The position numbers were made by a program, and so were the translations under genes. The notes beneath the pieces were generated by a model that ran no database searches, was not told the origin of the DNA, and saw only the letters and a program-made list of their open reading frames with translations. From an uncultured Eubacterium sp. (lineage in GTDB: Bacteria > Bacillota > Clostridia > Lachnospirales > Lachnospiraceae), in assembly GCA_934338065.1 (NCBI GenBank), contig CAKRGX010000011.1:3682-67681 (forward strand): a stretch of 64,000 bases of DNA. The letters run 5' to 3'. Of the stretch, positions 8,414 through 17,205 are shown in pieces (within the stretch, counting starts at the first letter, position 1; the number at the start of each line of letters is the position of its first letter).

Positions 8414-9148
8414 TTAAAATCCCATATCTAACATATCCAGCGAGTGAAATGTACGGTCTGTGTGCACCTTAAAATATCGTGAAACAACTTCTTTTAACTG
8501 GACAAGCACTGCCTCGCTGACCGAAAAAGTATACAGTTTTTGAAGCGGCGAGGAGAGAATCCTCTGCAAAGTGTAAATAGCAGTTTCCGACAACAAAATA
8601 CCGGTCTTTCCGTCGTGGCATTCATCGCAGACAATGCCCGCATCCCCCACATAAAAATGGTGCAGATTTTCCGTTTTCCCACACCTTATGCACTCAAAAA
8701 TACGCGGTGCCTCCCCGGCAATCGCTAACGTCCGGAATTCATATATGTAACGCACCAGTTCTTCCGGCAGAGAAGGCACCGATAACGCCCGCAGCGACAA
8801 ATACAAAAGATTCAATTCATGCTTCGCTGTCATTCCTTCCCTCGTAAAATAATCTGCCACCTCGCAAAAATAAAGTGCCAGATATAAATGCTCCAGATTC
8901 TGCCTTAATTCCGGGAAATAATTTTCCACCTCAACCTGCTCTATGCTATAAGAATCCCGTCCTCTATAAATAAAAAACTCCCCAAAGGTAAACGGTTCCG
9001 TTGCAGCAGACAAAGGACTCCGGGGACGTCGTGCCCCTCTGGCGAAGGCAGAAATCCGTCCACGTTCCTTCGTCAGAAGCACAACACGCTTGTCATATTC
9101 ACCAATGGTAGCTGCCGAAAGCACCATTCCCATCACTCGTTCCTTCAC
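8414..9148 (-). CDS. recO: DNA repair protein RecO
   Basis: Mediates RecA loading in RecF-pathway recombinational repair by binding ssDNA/SSB and RecR. The OB-fold N-terminus is visible (MVLSAATIGEYDKRVVLLT, residues 8-24; RGRISAFARGARRP) and a zinc-binding group is at Cys152/155 and Cys173/176. The frame is open to 9235, but GTG at 9146-9148 follows GAGAGGGG and gives 244 residues, the usual RecO length. An ATG start at residue 6 is possible. The gene follows yqzL and era in the conserved order. Confidence 0.92.
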   Translation of the reverse strand: MKERVMGMVLSAATIGEYDKRVVLLTKERGRISAFARGARRPRSPLSAATEPFTFGEFFIYRGRDSYSIEQVEVENYFPELRQNLEHLYLALYFCEVADYFTREGMTAKHELNLLYLSLRALSVPSLPEELVRYIYEFRTLAIAGEAPRIFECIRCGKTENLHHFYVGDAGIVCDECHDGKTGILLSETAIYTLQRILSSPLQKLYTFSVSEAVLVQLKEVVSRYFKVHTDRTFHSLDMLDMGF

Positions 9149-9284
9149 GTGTTCCCCTCTCTTCCTTTCTTCCATTGTCCCTGCAGGTACAGTTTTCCCC
9201 ACGATTTCCTCCCTGTGCGTAAGAAAGATAATCACTTACTTTTCCCGTACGTGCAAATGTATTCCAACTTGATTCGTTCTCCAT
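9099..9284 (-). CDS. yqzL: YqzL-like small protein
   Basis: ATG at 9282-9284 follows AGGAGG (9290-9295). The N-terminus ENESSWNTFARTGKVSDYLS matches the YqzL pattern W..F..TG....YL, and YqzL lies between era and recO in Bacillus and Clostridia, as here. The frame runs 61 codons and overlaps the start of recO by about 50 bp; the family is usually shorter (about 45-50 residues), so the tail may be poorly conserved. Function unknown. Confidence 0.72.
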   Translation of the reverse strand: MENESSWNTFARTGKVSDYLSYAQGGNRGENCTCRDNGRKEERGTREGTSDGNGAFGSYHW

Positions 9285-9359
9285 ATTTTCCTCCTATTGT
9301 GCTTTGATAACAATAGGATTTCCCATGGGGAACTTCTCTATGCTGACACATTCTGGTAA

Positions 9360-10268
9360 TCAGTTTTCCGTTTCCTTAAAGCCAAAGTTTTTCAACAGAA
9401 AATCGCTGTCACGCCAGTCTTTTTTTACTTTTACCCATAGTTTCAGATTGACTTTTGCCTGCAAAAATTCTTCGATTTCCCGTCGTGCATCTGACCCAAT
9501 ACGCTTCAGCATGCTGCCCTGTTTTCCTATGATGATTCCCTTGTGAGAATTTCTCTCACAGATAATTGTAGCATCGATATCAATCAACGCCCGTCTGCCC
9601 GGCCGTTCTTTCATCCGATCGATTGCCACAGCTATACCATGTGGTATTTCATCGGATAGGAGACGAAGTGCTTTCTCCCGGATCATCTCTGCAACGATCT
9701 GACGCTCCGGCTGATCCGTAACAGTATCTTCATCATAGAATTGCGGACCCTCATCCAAATGGTTAAACATGGTCGAAATAAGTTCCTCTATATTCTCACC
9801 TGTCCACGCAGAAACTGGAACAATATCTTCAAACTCCATCATATCCTTGTATGCATCAATACAGTTGAGCAGCTCATCCTTCTTTATTGTATCAATCTTA
9901 TTCATAACAAGAATAACCGGTGCCTGGGAACGTTTGAGTTCTTCTGCAATGTAACGTTCACCGCGTCCGATAAATGTTGTTGCCTCCACCAGCCACAACA
10001 CCAGATCAACTTCTGTAAATGTCTTCTCTGCCGTACTTACCATAAACTTACCCAGTTTATTCTTCGCTTTGTGGATTCCCGGTGTATCAAGAAATACAAT
10101 CTGTCCCCGTTCATCGTGATAAACCGTCTGAATACGGTTTCTCGTTGTCTGCGGTTTATTCGATGTGATTGCTATCTTCTGTCCGATCATCCGGTTCATT
10201 AAGGTTGATTTTCCTACATTTGGTCTTCCTATCAATGTAACAAAACCTGATTTAAACACTTGATCCAT
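9360..10268 (-). CDS. era: GTPase Era
   Basis: Essential GTPase that binds the 3' end of 16S rRNA and assists 30S subunit assembly. 302 residues with G1 GRPNVGKST (14-22), G2 region TTRNRI (41-46), G3 DTPG (61-64), G4 NKID (123-126) and a C-terminal KH domain with GIIIGKQGSMLKRIG. ATG at 10268 follows AGGAGGGG. It lies 20 bp after the M16C peptidase gene and 75 bp before yqzL, so peptidase-era-yqzL-recO is probably one operon. Confidence 0.97.
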   Translation of the reverse strand: MDQVFKSGFVTLIGRPNVGKSTLMNRMIGQKIAITSNKPQTTRNRIQTVYHDERGQIVFLDTPGIHKAKNKLGKFMVSTAEKTFTEVDLVLWLVEATTFIGRGERYIAEELKRSQAPVILVMNKIDTIKKDELLNCIDAYKDMMEFEDIVPVSAWTGENIEELISTMFNHLDEGPQFYDEDTVTDQPERQIVAEMIREKALRLLSDEIPHGIAVAIDRMKERPGRRALIDIDATIICERNSHKGIIIGKQGSMLKRIGSDARREIEEFLQAKVNLKLWVKVKKDWRDSDFLLKNFGFKETEN

Positions 10269-10288
10269 CTGTCCCCTCCTAGTTATCT

Positions 10289-13210
10289 CTACTTCAATGT
10301 ACGTACTGTATCAAATAAATCCTCTGCCTGTTGTATCTTTTCTTCACTTCCCAATGCACAGATACAACCATCCGAAAGAATTGCTTCCACTGTCGCTGCT
10401 GTCTCCTTCACCTTTTCTGCTGTCGCTCCCAGGACTTCATCTCGCTCCTTCTGGACATCTTCCTGCGTTGTCCCTGTCAAATAAGCAGAATACGAACGGC
10501 GTCCTTTCGCCCTTGGGGTCAACGGTGTATCCAGTTCACTCACCGTTCCAATAATATACTTCATCATATCCCGCTCATCCGCATCAAAGTTTTTCAGATA
10601 TTGCGGAACTCCTTCGTATACCTGATTTGTCTCTGCAAGATTTGGATCACGGTATGACACCATGTATCCTCTTCCATTATCCAGAAAACCACACATCACA
10701 CCATAAGCTCCCCCCTTAACACGAACTTCATTCCACAGATAATCATAACTGAGAATCGTCTTTACCACTTTATTAATCCCCTGGTAAGCAATGCCATGTC
10801 TGCCAAAACTTCCGGTTCTCGCTACATACTGAACCTTTCCCGCTGTCTTAAAGCCTTCATTTCTTTCACAAGGAGATAATCTCCACTGAGGGTCTGGTAA
10901 TGGTTCTGTATTCTCATCCTGTAATCCTTCTATAAGAGAGCCTACTGCCTTCTCTGTGTCGCTGTATCCTTCTTCATCCGCTGTAATGTCGATCATAAGA
11001 CGTTCTTTAACAAATATCTTCTGCATCAATTTTTGCAATAATGCAATCAGATTGTCTTTGTGTTTGTCAAAGTTCTCATCCATCTCGCATAAGAAATCAT
11101 AATAGGAAATGCCCCGGATCTGCTCCGTATAGTATGCACTTTCATTTACATAGCTCATGGCACGGGTAAGTGCTGTACTGTGTCCTCCCGCCTGCAAGCT
11201 TACCTGCTTACCGGAGCAGGTCTCACCAATCACCTCGCGAAGCCGCTTCTCGTCTCCCACATGCGAAGTCATCATAATATCTTTTACCAGACCCAGAACA
11301 TGTCCCATCTCTCCATAGAGAGCCTTTCCACTGACTTCCCAGATCATGCGGTAGTCGTCATTCTGACGGTTGGAAAAAACATTCAGATCCGTGCTTAAAC
11401 CGCCTGCATGCAAAAGAATCTGGTTGCTCAGTTCCAATTTATCATAGTGATCGGTATCTACCGTACTGATCAGCTCTGTCAAAAGAGACAGATACGGTGT
11501 ATACGCTTTAAGATCTGTCACATCAAATTCCAAACCAAAATAGCATATTCCATTAGTAAATATATTATGATGAAGCGCCTTCACACCAGCCATTTTCATT
11601 TCCTTGTTATAGAAAGGCTGTGCTTTCTTTCCAATGTCTGCTCTTTCCAGCAAAGGGATACACTTCAAGTCTTCTGCCGGTGTAGGTTCTTCCTGATAAG
11701 CCTTCAGTGCCTGCGTTTCCTGCACAAGACGCTGCTTATCTTCTTCTGACAGGGTTTCCTTATAAGCGGCCAGACGTTCCTGCTCTTCTTTCTCCATAAG
11801 ACTTGTCAAACCAACCTTTGGCTGCACACTGACAAAAGCTGCATGAGGATTTTCAAGCAGATAGACTGCTATCAGTTTTTCAAAATACCCGGTATCTACC
11901 TGTTCTTTTAAAAATTGAAAAGTATCATTGGCACAAATATGAATAAAAGGCTTTGTATCATCGTAGAGCCAGCTGTCAAACATCTGAAGCCCATACATCA
12001 GACCCTTAGGAAAGTTGCCAAAGTCAGCCTCACGGTACTGAAACTCCATGCCATTGATCGCAGCACGCAGCGATTCACGATTCAATCCTTGTGAAACAAG
12101 TTTGGTAAGTTCGTTTTTAATAACTTCCAAAAAATCCTTTTTCTGTTCCATCCGCACATTTTTCGCTATAATAGAAAAATACGGCTGTTTAATACTTTCT
12201 TCATAATAACAACTGATATCGTTTCCTATTCCGGCATCAAGCAGCGCCTGCTTCAGAGGCGCACCGACTGACTGTACCAACACATGACTCAGCACCTCAA
12301 AAGCCCGATACAGATTACGATCCATTGAGTTACCACATACCACATTATAGCTGAAATATGCTTTCCCCTCGACATCTTCACCTTCTGTAACAGAATAAAA
12401 TCCCGCTTTCTCCTGCATCCCGTCAAATGCCGGCTGTGTTTCAATCTCAGAATCCACCTCCAGATAATCAAAAGCTGACAGATATTTCTCATCAATCCAA
12501 TTCAGCTTTTCTTCCATATCCATGTCACCGTAGAGATAAATATAACTGTTTGATGGATGATAATATTTCTTATGAAAATCCAGATAGTCTTCATAACTCA
12601 GATCCGGTATAACAGCCGGGTCTCCACCGGATTCCACTCCATACGATGTGTCCGGGAATAAAGAATTCTGTATATTTCTTGCCAGCAGCTGATCCGGCGA
12701 GGAAAATACTCCCTTCATTTCGTTGAACACAACTCCATTATATAAAAGTGGTGCCTCTTCACTCTCCAGCTCATAATGCCAGCCTTCCTGACGGAAAATC
12801 TTTTTCTCTTTATATATATTAGGATAAAACACAGCATCCAGATACACATGCATCAGATTCTGAAAGTCCTTGTCATTACAGCTTGCGACAGGATATACTG
12901 TTTTATCCGGATATGTCATTGCATTTAAAAATGTGTTCAGCGATCCCTTTGCCAGTTCGATAAAAGGATCCTTGACCGGAAACTCACGAGAACCACAAAG
13001 TACGGTATGCTCTACAATATGTGCAACACCGGTAGAATCTTTGGGCGGTGTACGGAATCCAATATGAAACACCTTATTGTCATCCTGGTTCTCAATCAGT
13101 GCAAAACGTGCCCCTGTCTTTTTATGTCGAAGCAGATATCCTGTACTATCCAGTTCCGGCATCTCCTGTTTTTCTATCAGTTCATACGATTTACAATTTG
13201 AAATATTCAT
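10289..13210 (-). CDS. M16C zinc peptidase (PreP / insulinase family)
   Basis: 973 residues, the size of presequence-protease-type M16C enzymes, which degrade unstructured peptides inside a closed clamshell. The inverted zinc motif HIVEH is at residues 64-68, followed by KGSLNTFLNAMTYPDKTVYP (about 88-107) and NEMKGVFSS with the distal glutamate. C-terminal halves of the family fold are present (RVKGGAYGV, LTPRAKGRRS). No signal peptide, so cytoplasmic. It heads the era-recO operon and has a promoter divergent from the cold shock gene. Peptide turnover is the likely role; the exact substrate is unknown. Confidence 0.93.
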   Translation of the reverse strand: MNISNCKSYELIEKQEMPELDSTGYLLRHKKTGARFALIENQDDNKVFHIGFRTPPKDSTGVAHIVEHTVLCGSREFPVKDPFIELAKGSLNTFLNAMTYPDKTVYPVASCNDKDFQNLMHVYLDAVFYPNIYKEKKIFRQEGWHYELESEEAPLLYNGVVFNEMKGVFSSPDQLLARNIQNSLFPDTSYGVESGGDPAVIPDLSYEDYLDFHKKYYHPSNSYIYLYGDMDMEEKLNWIDEKYLSAFDYLEVDSEIETQPAFDGMQEKAGFYSVTEGEDVEGKAYFSYNVVCGNSMDRNLYRAFEVLSHVLVQSVGAPLKQALLDAGIGNDISCYYEESIKQPYFSIIAKNVRMEQKKDFLEVIKNELTKLVSQGLNRESLRAAINGMEFQYREADFGNFPKGLMYGLQMFDSWLYDDTKPFIHICANDTFQFLKEQVDTGYFEKLIAVYLLENPHAAFVSVQPKVGLTSLMEKEEQERLAAYKETLSEEDKQRLVQETQALKAYQEEPTPAEDLKCIPLLERADIGKKAQPFYNKEMKMAGVKALHHNIFTNGICYFGLEFDVTDLKAYTPYLSLLTELISTVDTDHYDKLELSNQILLHAGGLSTDLNVFSNRQNDDYRMIWEVSGKALYGEMGHVLGLVKDIMMTSHVGDEKRLREVIGETCSGKQVSLQAGGHSTALTRAMSYVNESAYYTEQIRGISYYDFLCEMDENFDKHKDNLIALLQKLMQKIFVKERLMIDITADEEGYSDTEKAVGSLIEGLQDENTEPLPDPQWRLSPCERNEGFKTAGKVQYVARTGSFGRHGIAYQGINKVVKTILSYDYLWNEVRVKGGAYGVMCGFLDNGRGYMVSYRDPNLAETNQVYEGVPQYLKNFDADERDMMKYIIGTVSELDTPLTPRAKGRRSYSAYLTGTTQEDVQKERDEVLGATAEKVKETAATVEAILSDGCICALGSEEKIQQAEDLFDTVRTLK

Positions 13211-13263
13211 ACATAACCTCTTATTTTTTTTATATTATTTTTCTACATTTTACCATTAAATAT

Positions 13264-13292
13264 ACAGTACCATATTTTTTTAATTTATGCAA
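13264..13292 (-). promoter_or_regulatory. Promoter of the M16C-era-recO operon
   Basis: Minus-strand TTGCAT (13292-13287) and TACTGT (13269-13264) with a 17-nt spacer, about 54 bases before the peptidase ATG. Confidence 0.55.
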
Positions 13293-13300
13293 AAATTCTT

Positions 13301-13329
13301 TTGACTTTTACCTATCGTTGTGTTATGGT
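13301..13329 (+). promoter_or_regulatory. Promoter of the cold shock gene
   Basis: TTGACT at 13301-13306 and TATGGT at 13324-13329 with a 17-nt spacer. The inferred leader is only about 30 nt, too short for the long thermosensor leader known from E. coli cspA. Confidence 0.7.
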
Positions 13330-13368
13330 TAGTACGTGTTAAATATTTATTTGTAGGAGGCAAAACAC

Positions 13369-13566
13369 ATGAAAGGTACAGTTAAATGGTTTAATGCCAA
13401 AAAAGGTTTCGGATTCATTTCTGATGAAGAAGGAAATGATGTATTCGTACATTTCTCCGCATTGCAGATGGACGGCTTCAAAGTTCTTGACGAGGGCGAC
13501 GAAGTAGAGTTTGAAGTAATTGATGGCGAGAAGGGTCCTCAGGCAGCAAACGTAACTAAGTTATAA
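13369..13566 (+). CDS. Cold shock protein (CspA/CspB family)
   Basis: A 65-residue single cold-shock domain protein that binds single-stranded nucleic acid and keeps mRNA unfolded. RNP1 KGFGFI is at residues 12-17 and RNP2 VFVHF at 25-29. AGGAGG precedes the ATG with 8-nt spacing. It is monocistronic, between its own promoter and a hairpin terminator. Which paralog (cspA/B/C/D) cannot be told. Confidence 0.97.
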   Translation: MKGTVKWFNAKKGFGFISDEEGNDVFVHFSALQMDGFKVLDEGDEVEFEVIDGEKGPQAANVTKL

Positions 13567-13626
13567 TCGAATGTTAATGAAATAATTTTTGAATAAAAGT
13601 TATATAAGTTAAAAGGTTGTAACAGA

Positions 13627-13660
13627 AAAGGTGTTTCTCTTGTATGAGACACCTTTTTTT
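13627..13660 (+). terminator. Terminator of the cold shock gene
   Basis: Stem AAGGTGT..CTC / GAGACACCTT with a short loop and a run of seven T. Confidence 0.8.
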
Positions 13661-13661
13661 C

Positions 13662-13690
13662 TTGTTCTTCTTTACGTACTGTGCTAAAAT
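13662..13690 (+). promoter_or_regulatory. Promoter of the phenylacetate-CoA ligase gene
   Basis: TTGTTC at 13662-13667 and TAAAAT at 13685-13690 with a 17-nt spacer, about 68 bases before the ATG. Confidence 0.5.
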
Positions 13691-13758
13691 AAGAGGCATA
13701 ATGTGAAAAAGGTCGAAGTGTGCCGGAGCAGACTTCAGAATAGGAGGATTATATAATT

Positions 13759-15060
13759 ATGGGTAACTATTATCAGGAGGAAATCGAATGCGCTTCCCGC
13801 GAGCAGATTCTTGCTTGGCAGAATGAGCGCCTGGTTAAACAAGTAAAAAATGTCTATGACAATGTTCCCTATTATCGAAAGAAAATGGAAGAAAAGGGAT
13901 TGACTCCCGAAGATATCAAATCGGTAGACGATTTACATAAATTACCTTTTTTAACAAAGGATGACCTGAGAGAGGCTTATCCTTATGGATTGATGGCTCG
14001 TCCGGTGAGTGATTGTGTCCGTATTCAATCAACGAGTGGAACGACCGGACGCCGGGTTGTTTCTTTTTATACACAGCATGATCTGGACCTTTGGGAAGAC
14101 TGCTGCGCCCGCGCTATTATGGCAGCAGGCGGTACGAAGGAAGATGTCGTACATGTTTCCTATGGCTATGGTCTTTTTACCGGTGGTCCGGGATTAAATG
14201 GCGGTTCTCACAAGGTAGGATGTTTAACACTTCCTATGTCATCCGGTAATACGGATCGTCAGATTCAGTTTATGACAGATCTGGGATCAACCATCTTGTG
14301 CTGTACCCCATCTTACGCTGCATTTCTCGGAGAATCCATCGCCGAACGTGGTGTGAAAGATCAGATCAAATTAAAAGCCGGTATCTTTGGCGCTGAAGCA
14401 TGGACAGAAGAAATGCGCCGCAATATTGAAAAATCTCTTGGTATCAAAGCTTATGATATCTATGGCTTAACAGAAATCTCCGGTCCCGGTGTTTCTTTTG
14501 AGTGTTCTGAGCAAAATGGTATGCACATCAATGAAGATCACTTTATAGCAGAGGTCATTGATCCTGTTACCGGTGAAGTTCTCCCTGATGGCGAAAAAGG
14601 GGAGTTAGTCTTTACCAGCATAACTAAGGAAGCATTTCCACTTCTTCGTTATCGCACACGTGATATCTGCATACTGAGCCGCAAAAAATGTTCTTGCGGT
14701 CGTACACATGTTAAGATGACCAAACCAATGGGACGAAGCGATGATATGCTGATTGTAAAGGGTGTTAACGTATTTCCTTCACAGATTGAAACAGTTCTTA
14801 TCAATCAGGGCTACGCTGCAAATTATCAGATTATTGTAACTCGCGAAGGCAATAGTGATCACATCGAGGTACAAGTGGAGATGACTCCGGAGATGGCTTC
14901 AGACAGTTCCTTTGACAAAGCTGTTGCTACAAAGAAACTGGTTTCCGGTCTCAAAGCAATGCTTGGTATCCTTGCCGAAGTAAAATTAGTTGATCCAAAA
15001 ACAATCACACGAAGTAAAGGAAAAGCTGTCCGCGTAATTGATCAGAGAAATTTATATTAA
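13759..15060 (+). CDS. paaK: Phenylacetate--CoA ligase (PaaK-type)
   Basis: 433 residues, full length for PaaK, an adenylate-forming enzyme that activates phenylacetate or a related aryl acid to the CoA thioester. The P-loop-like STSGTTGRRV is at residues 91-100, YGLTEISGPGV at about 235-245, and RYRTRDICIL plus the Cys-containing CSCGRTHVKM at about 300-325, ending with the AMP-binding C-terminal domain. In gut Clostridia these genes often accompany indolepyruvate oxidoreductase; none is nearby. It is monocistronic with a strong terminator. The true substrate could be another aromatic acid. Confidence 0.92.
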   Translation: MGNYYQEEIECASREQILAWQNERLVKQVKNVYDNVPYYRKKMEEKGLTPEDIKSVDDLHKLPFLTKDDLREAYPYGLMARPVSDCVRIQSTSGTTGRRVVSFYTQHDLDLWEDCCARAIMAAGGTKEDVVHVSYGYGLFTGGPGLNGGSHKVGCLTLPMSSGNTDRQIQFMTDLGSTILCCTPSYAAFLGESIAERGVKDQIKLKAGIFGAEAWTEEMRRNIEKSLGIKAYDIYGLTEISGPGVSFECSEQNGMHINEDHFIAEVIDPVTGEVLPDGEKGELVFTSITKEAFPLLRYRTRDICILSRKKCSCGRTHVKMTKPMGRSDDMLIVKGVNVFPSQIETVLINQGYAANYQIIVTREGNSDHIEVQVEMTPEMASDSSFDKAVATKKLVSGLKAMLGILAEVKLVDPKTITRSKGKAVRVIDQRNLY

Positions 15061-15128
15061 ACTAACATTCCTTACCCAAATCCCCATTTTATGCAATCTG
15101 TCAAACCCATTACATCATCAAACCAACT

Positions 15129-15178
15129 GTTTTCCCTTGTTTTTGCCCTCATAAGACCAAAACAAGGGAAACTTTTTT
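15129..15178 (+). terminator. Strong terminator after paaK
   Basis: About 15 bp of stem (GTTTTCCCTTGT... with ...ACAAGGGAAAC) followed by six T. It overlaps the last bases of the convergent integrase remnant, so the mobile-element scar begins right at this terminator. Confidence 0.85.
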
Positions 15179-15910
15179 AATTACCGCCCACCACCTTATC
15201 CAAAAGCCTTGCGGAAGTCCGTTTCGCCTCTCTGGTGGCATGGGCATAAACATTCATTGTGGTACTTACATCAGAGTGTCCCAGAAGTTCCTGCACATCT
15301 TTCGGGGCTGCCCCGTTTGATAACAGGTTGCTCGTATAAGTGTGCCGCAACTGGTGGAAGTGGAAATTTTCAAGCCCCTCTATATGATTCCGTAACTGTC
15401 GGCATATATTAGAGAGGGTTGTGGTTGCCTCGTAGGAACCGTCCTGACGCAAGCACACAAAAGACAGTTCTTCGTAATCATCCGGTATCTCCTCCGTACT
15501 TTGCAAAGAATACAAATCATAATGTATTCTTCCTTTTTCCATCGTTTTTTGATAGTAGTTGTGGAAATACATTTCGCCATATCTGAAACGCTCCCTGTGC
15601 TGCTGCTTTCTGGCTTTTTTCAGTATCTCTGCCAGTGTGTCGCAGAAGTCCACTGTTCGGATTTTTTTCCGCTTGGTTGCCCCGATTTCCATTTTGTGGC
15701 GGGTGGCATTATAACGCATACTCCGGCGGACGGTAAGGTACTGTTCCTCAAGGTTGATGTCCTGCCATGCCAGCCCGCATACCTCGCCAATGCGTAACCC
15801 GGTATAATAGGCTATCTGTACCGGCAGGAGTGCTGGATTTTTCTTTTTGCGGAGATAATCCGTTATCTGCATATACTGCTCATGGGTAATGGTCTGGATG
15901 TCAAACAGAC
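15177..15910 (-). pseudogene. Tyrosine recombinase (phage/ICE integrase), 5'-truncated
   Basis: Catalytic half of a Tn916/phage-type integrase: Arg in TGLRIGE (residue 27 counted from the ATG at 15872), HQLR (His173, Arg176), LGHS (His199) and the nucleophile in NVYAHAT (Tyr209). The frame continues upstream of the ATG (LFDIQTITHEQY) to about 15908 and then meets a TAA at 15915-15917. The N-terminal arm-binding and core-binding domains of a normal integrase (about 380-400 residues) are missing. All catalytic residues remain, but without the N-terminal domains it is unlikely to recombine. The 5' break coincides with the 5' break of the divergent gene fragment starting here. Confidence 0.85.
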
Positions 15911-16486
15911 ACGCTTACCCTCCATGCCAGAAAAGAAAATCTTTTATATGATGTCAGCGCATTGGATGTGGAACTTGAAAAGCGACTGGATTTCATTAAC
16001 ATGCTGGATAAACTCAAAGCACTCCTCCATAAGCTGTTATCCATGATTCCAGTGGTAAGGGAGTTTGCAAGGCTTGTGGAAGAAAAAAGGGACATACGGG
16101 CAGCCTCCCCTTATGGGTATACCCCTCTCGGCAGACTGTTGAAGGAATACCGCACCCCGCACCCCCGCTATGAAAGGCTTGTCATCTTCCCGGAAATTGC
16201 CTCGTGGCAGACATCCAGAGGGGAAGTGGTTCCGCTGTATGAGGATTTTAACAGGCGTGGAACGGATTACAGACTGGTGGGATTCTGGAATGTGCAGACG
16301 GAACAAGCCATAAAGGTTTTGGAAATAAGGGACGAGATTACACTGGAGAACCGGATATGCACGCTGGGACAGGCAGAGGTGTATATGAAGGCGGTGGAGA
16401 GTTTCGTTGAGGATATGAACACACCAGAACGTGCAAGGGATAGTTGCCCTGTTTATAAGGCAGATAAAGATGAATGGAACAGATAA
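15890..16486 (+). pseudogene. Unrecognised mobile-element gene, 5'-truncated
   Basis: The frame is open from 15890, just after a TAA, to a stop at 16486; the coding-like part begins about 15905 (TLTLHARKENLLYDVS). A helical stretch (LEKRLDFINMLDKLKALLHK) leads to a mixed domain (YGYTPLGRLLKEYRTPHPRY, RLVIFPEIASWQ, YRLVGFWNVQTEQAIKVLEI). There is no ATG or ribosome site at the left end; the first possible start is TTG at 15962. It resembles the C-terminal part of a mobilisation protein in composition only; I do not recognise the family. It is joined head-to-head with the integrase fragment. Confidence 0.55.
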
Positions 16487-16505
16487 ACTAATAGACAGTG
16501 TAATG

Positions 16506-16534
16506 AAATGCGGGGCAAATTGCTTCGCATTTTT
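16506..16534 (+). terminator. Terminator after the mobile-element remnant
   Basis: Stem AAATGCG / CGCATTT with an inner GCAA/TTGC, followed by T residues. Confidence 0.6.
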
Positions 16535-16550
16535 CAAGATTTAGTGTACA

Positions 16551-16579
16551 TTGAAAGATATATATCCGTATGTTATAAT
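16551..16579 (+). promoter_or_regulatory. Sigma-A type promoter of the ECF sigma operon
   Basis: TTGAAA at 16551-16556 and a perfect TATAAT at 16574-16579 with a 17-nt spacer; the gene starts about 100 bases further on. Confidence 0.75.
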
Positions 16580-16680
16580 TTTTAATCAGAATAATAAAGG
16601 GTGCTTAAACAATGAGAGGGGGAAATGCCAACTGGCTGTTGGGTACTGAACCCCTACTCTTATATATTAGGAGGTTTTAT

Positions 16681-17205
16681 ATGGCATTGGATGATAAATT
16701 TAACCAGATTTATGAGCTGTATTATAAACTTATGTACAAAGTCTCCTATAGTATTTTACAAAATTTTGAAGATACAGAAGATGTTTTGCAGGAGGCATTT
16801 ATTCGTATTGATAAAAATATTTCAAAAGTTTCTGATCCATCTAGTCCAAAAACAAAAAATTTTGTGGTTATTATAACTAAGAGGCTGGCTCTAAATATGC
16901 TAAGGAAGAAGAAAGGAATACAGGTTGAAGAACTTTTGGCTACGCTAGAGGATGTCCGTATTGAGGCATCACCAGAAAGAGCAAATGAAACTAAAACAGT
17001 CCAAGAACTAGTTAAAATGGCCATACGTGATCTGCCAGAGCGATACCGGGATTGTCTGTTTTTGGCTCTAATTGATGAGTATACACCAAAGGAAATTGCT
17101 GATATATTAGAGATGAAAGAGCAGAGTATATATAAAAGATTGAAACGAGGCAAAAAAATGTTGCAGGATAGACTGGCAGATATGGGGGTGACTTATGAAG
17201 ATTAG
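16681..17205 (+). CDS. ECF-type RNA polymerase sigma factor
   Basis: A sigma-70 family factor with region 2 (LMYKVSYSILQNFEDTEDVL, about 18-40 of the protein) and region 4 (LPERYRDCLFLALIDEYTPK..., helix-turn-helix about 120-160). The frame is open from 16612, but ATG at 16681 follows TAGGAGG with good spacing and gives 174 residues, the normal ECF size. It overlaps the anti-sigma gene by 11 bp, a typical sigma/anti-sigma pair. The regulon is not visible; the third gene, a lipoprotein, is a likely target. Confidence 0.9.
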   Translation: MALDDKFNQIYELYYKLMYKVSYSILQNFEDTEDVLQEAFIRIDKNISKVSDPSSPKTKNFVVIITKRLALNMLRKKKGIQVEELLATLEDVRIEASPERANETKTVQELVKMAIRDLPERYRDCLFLALIDEYTPKEIADILEMKEQSIYKRLKRGKKMLQDRLADMGVTYED

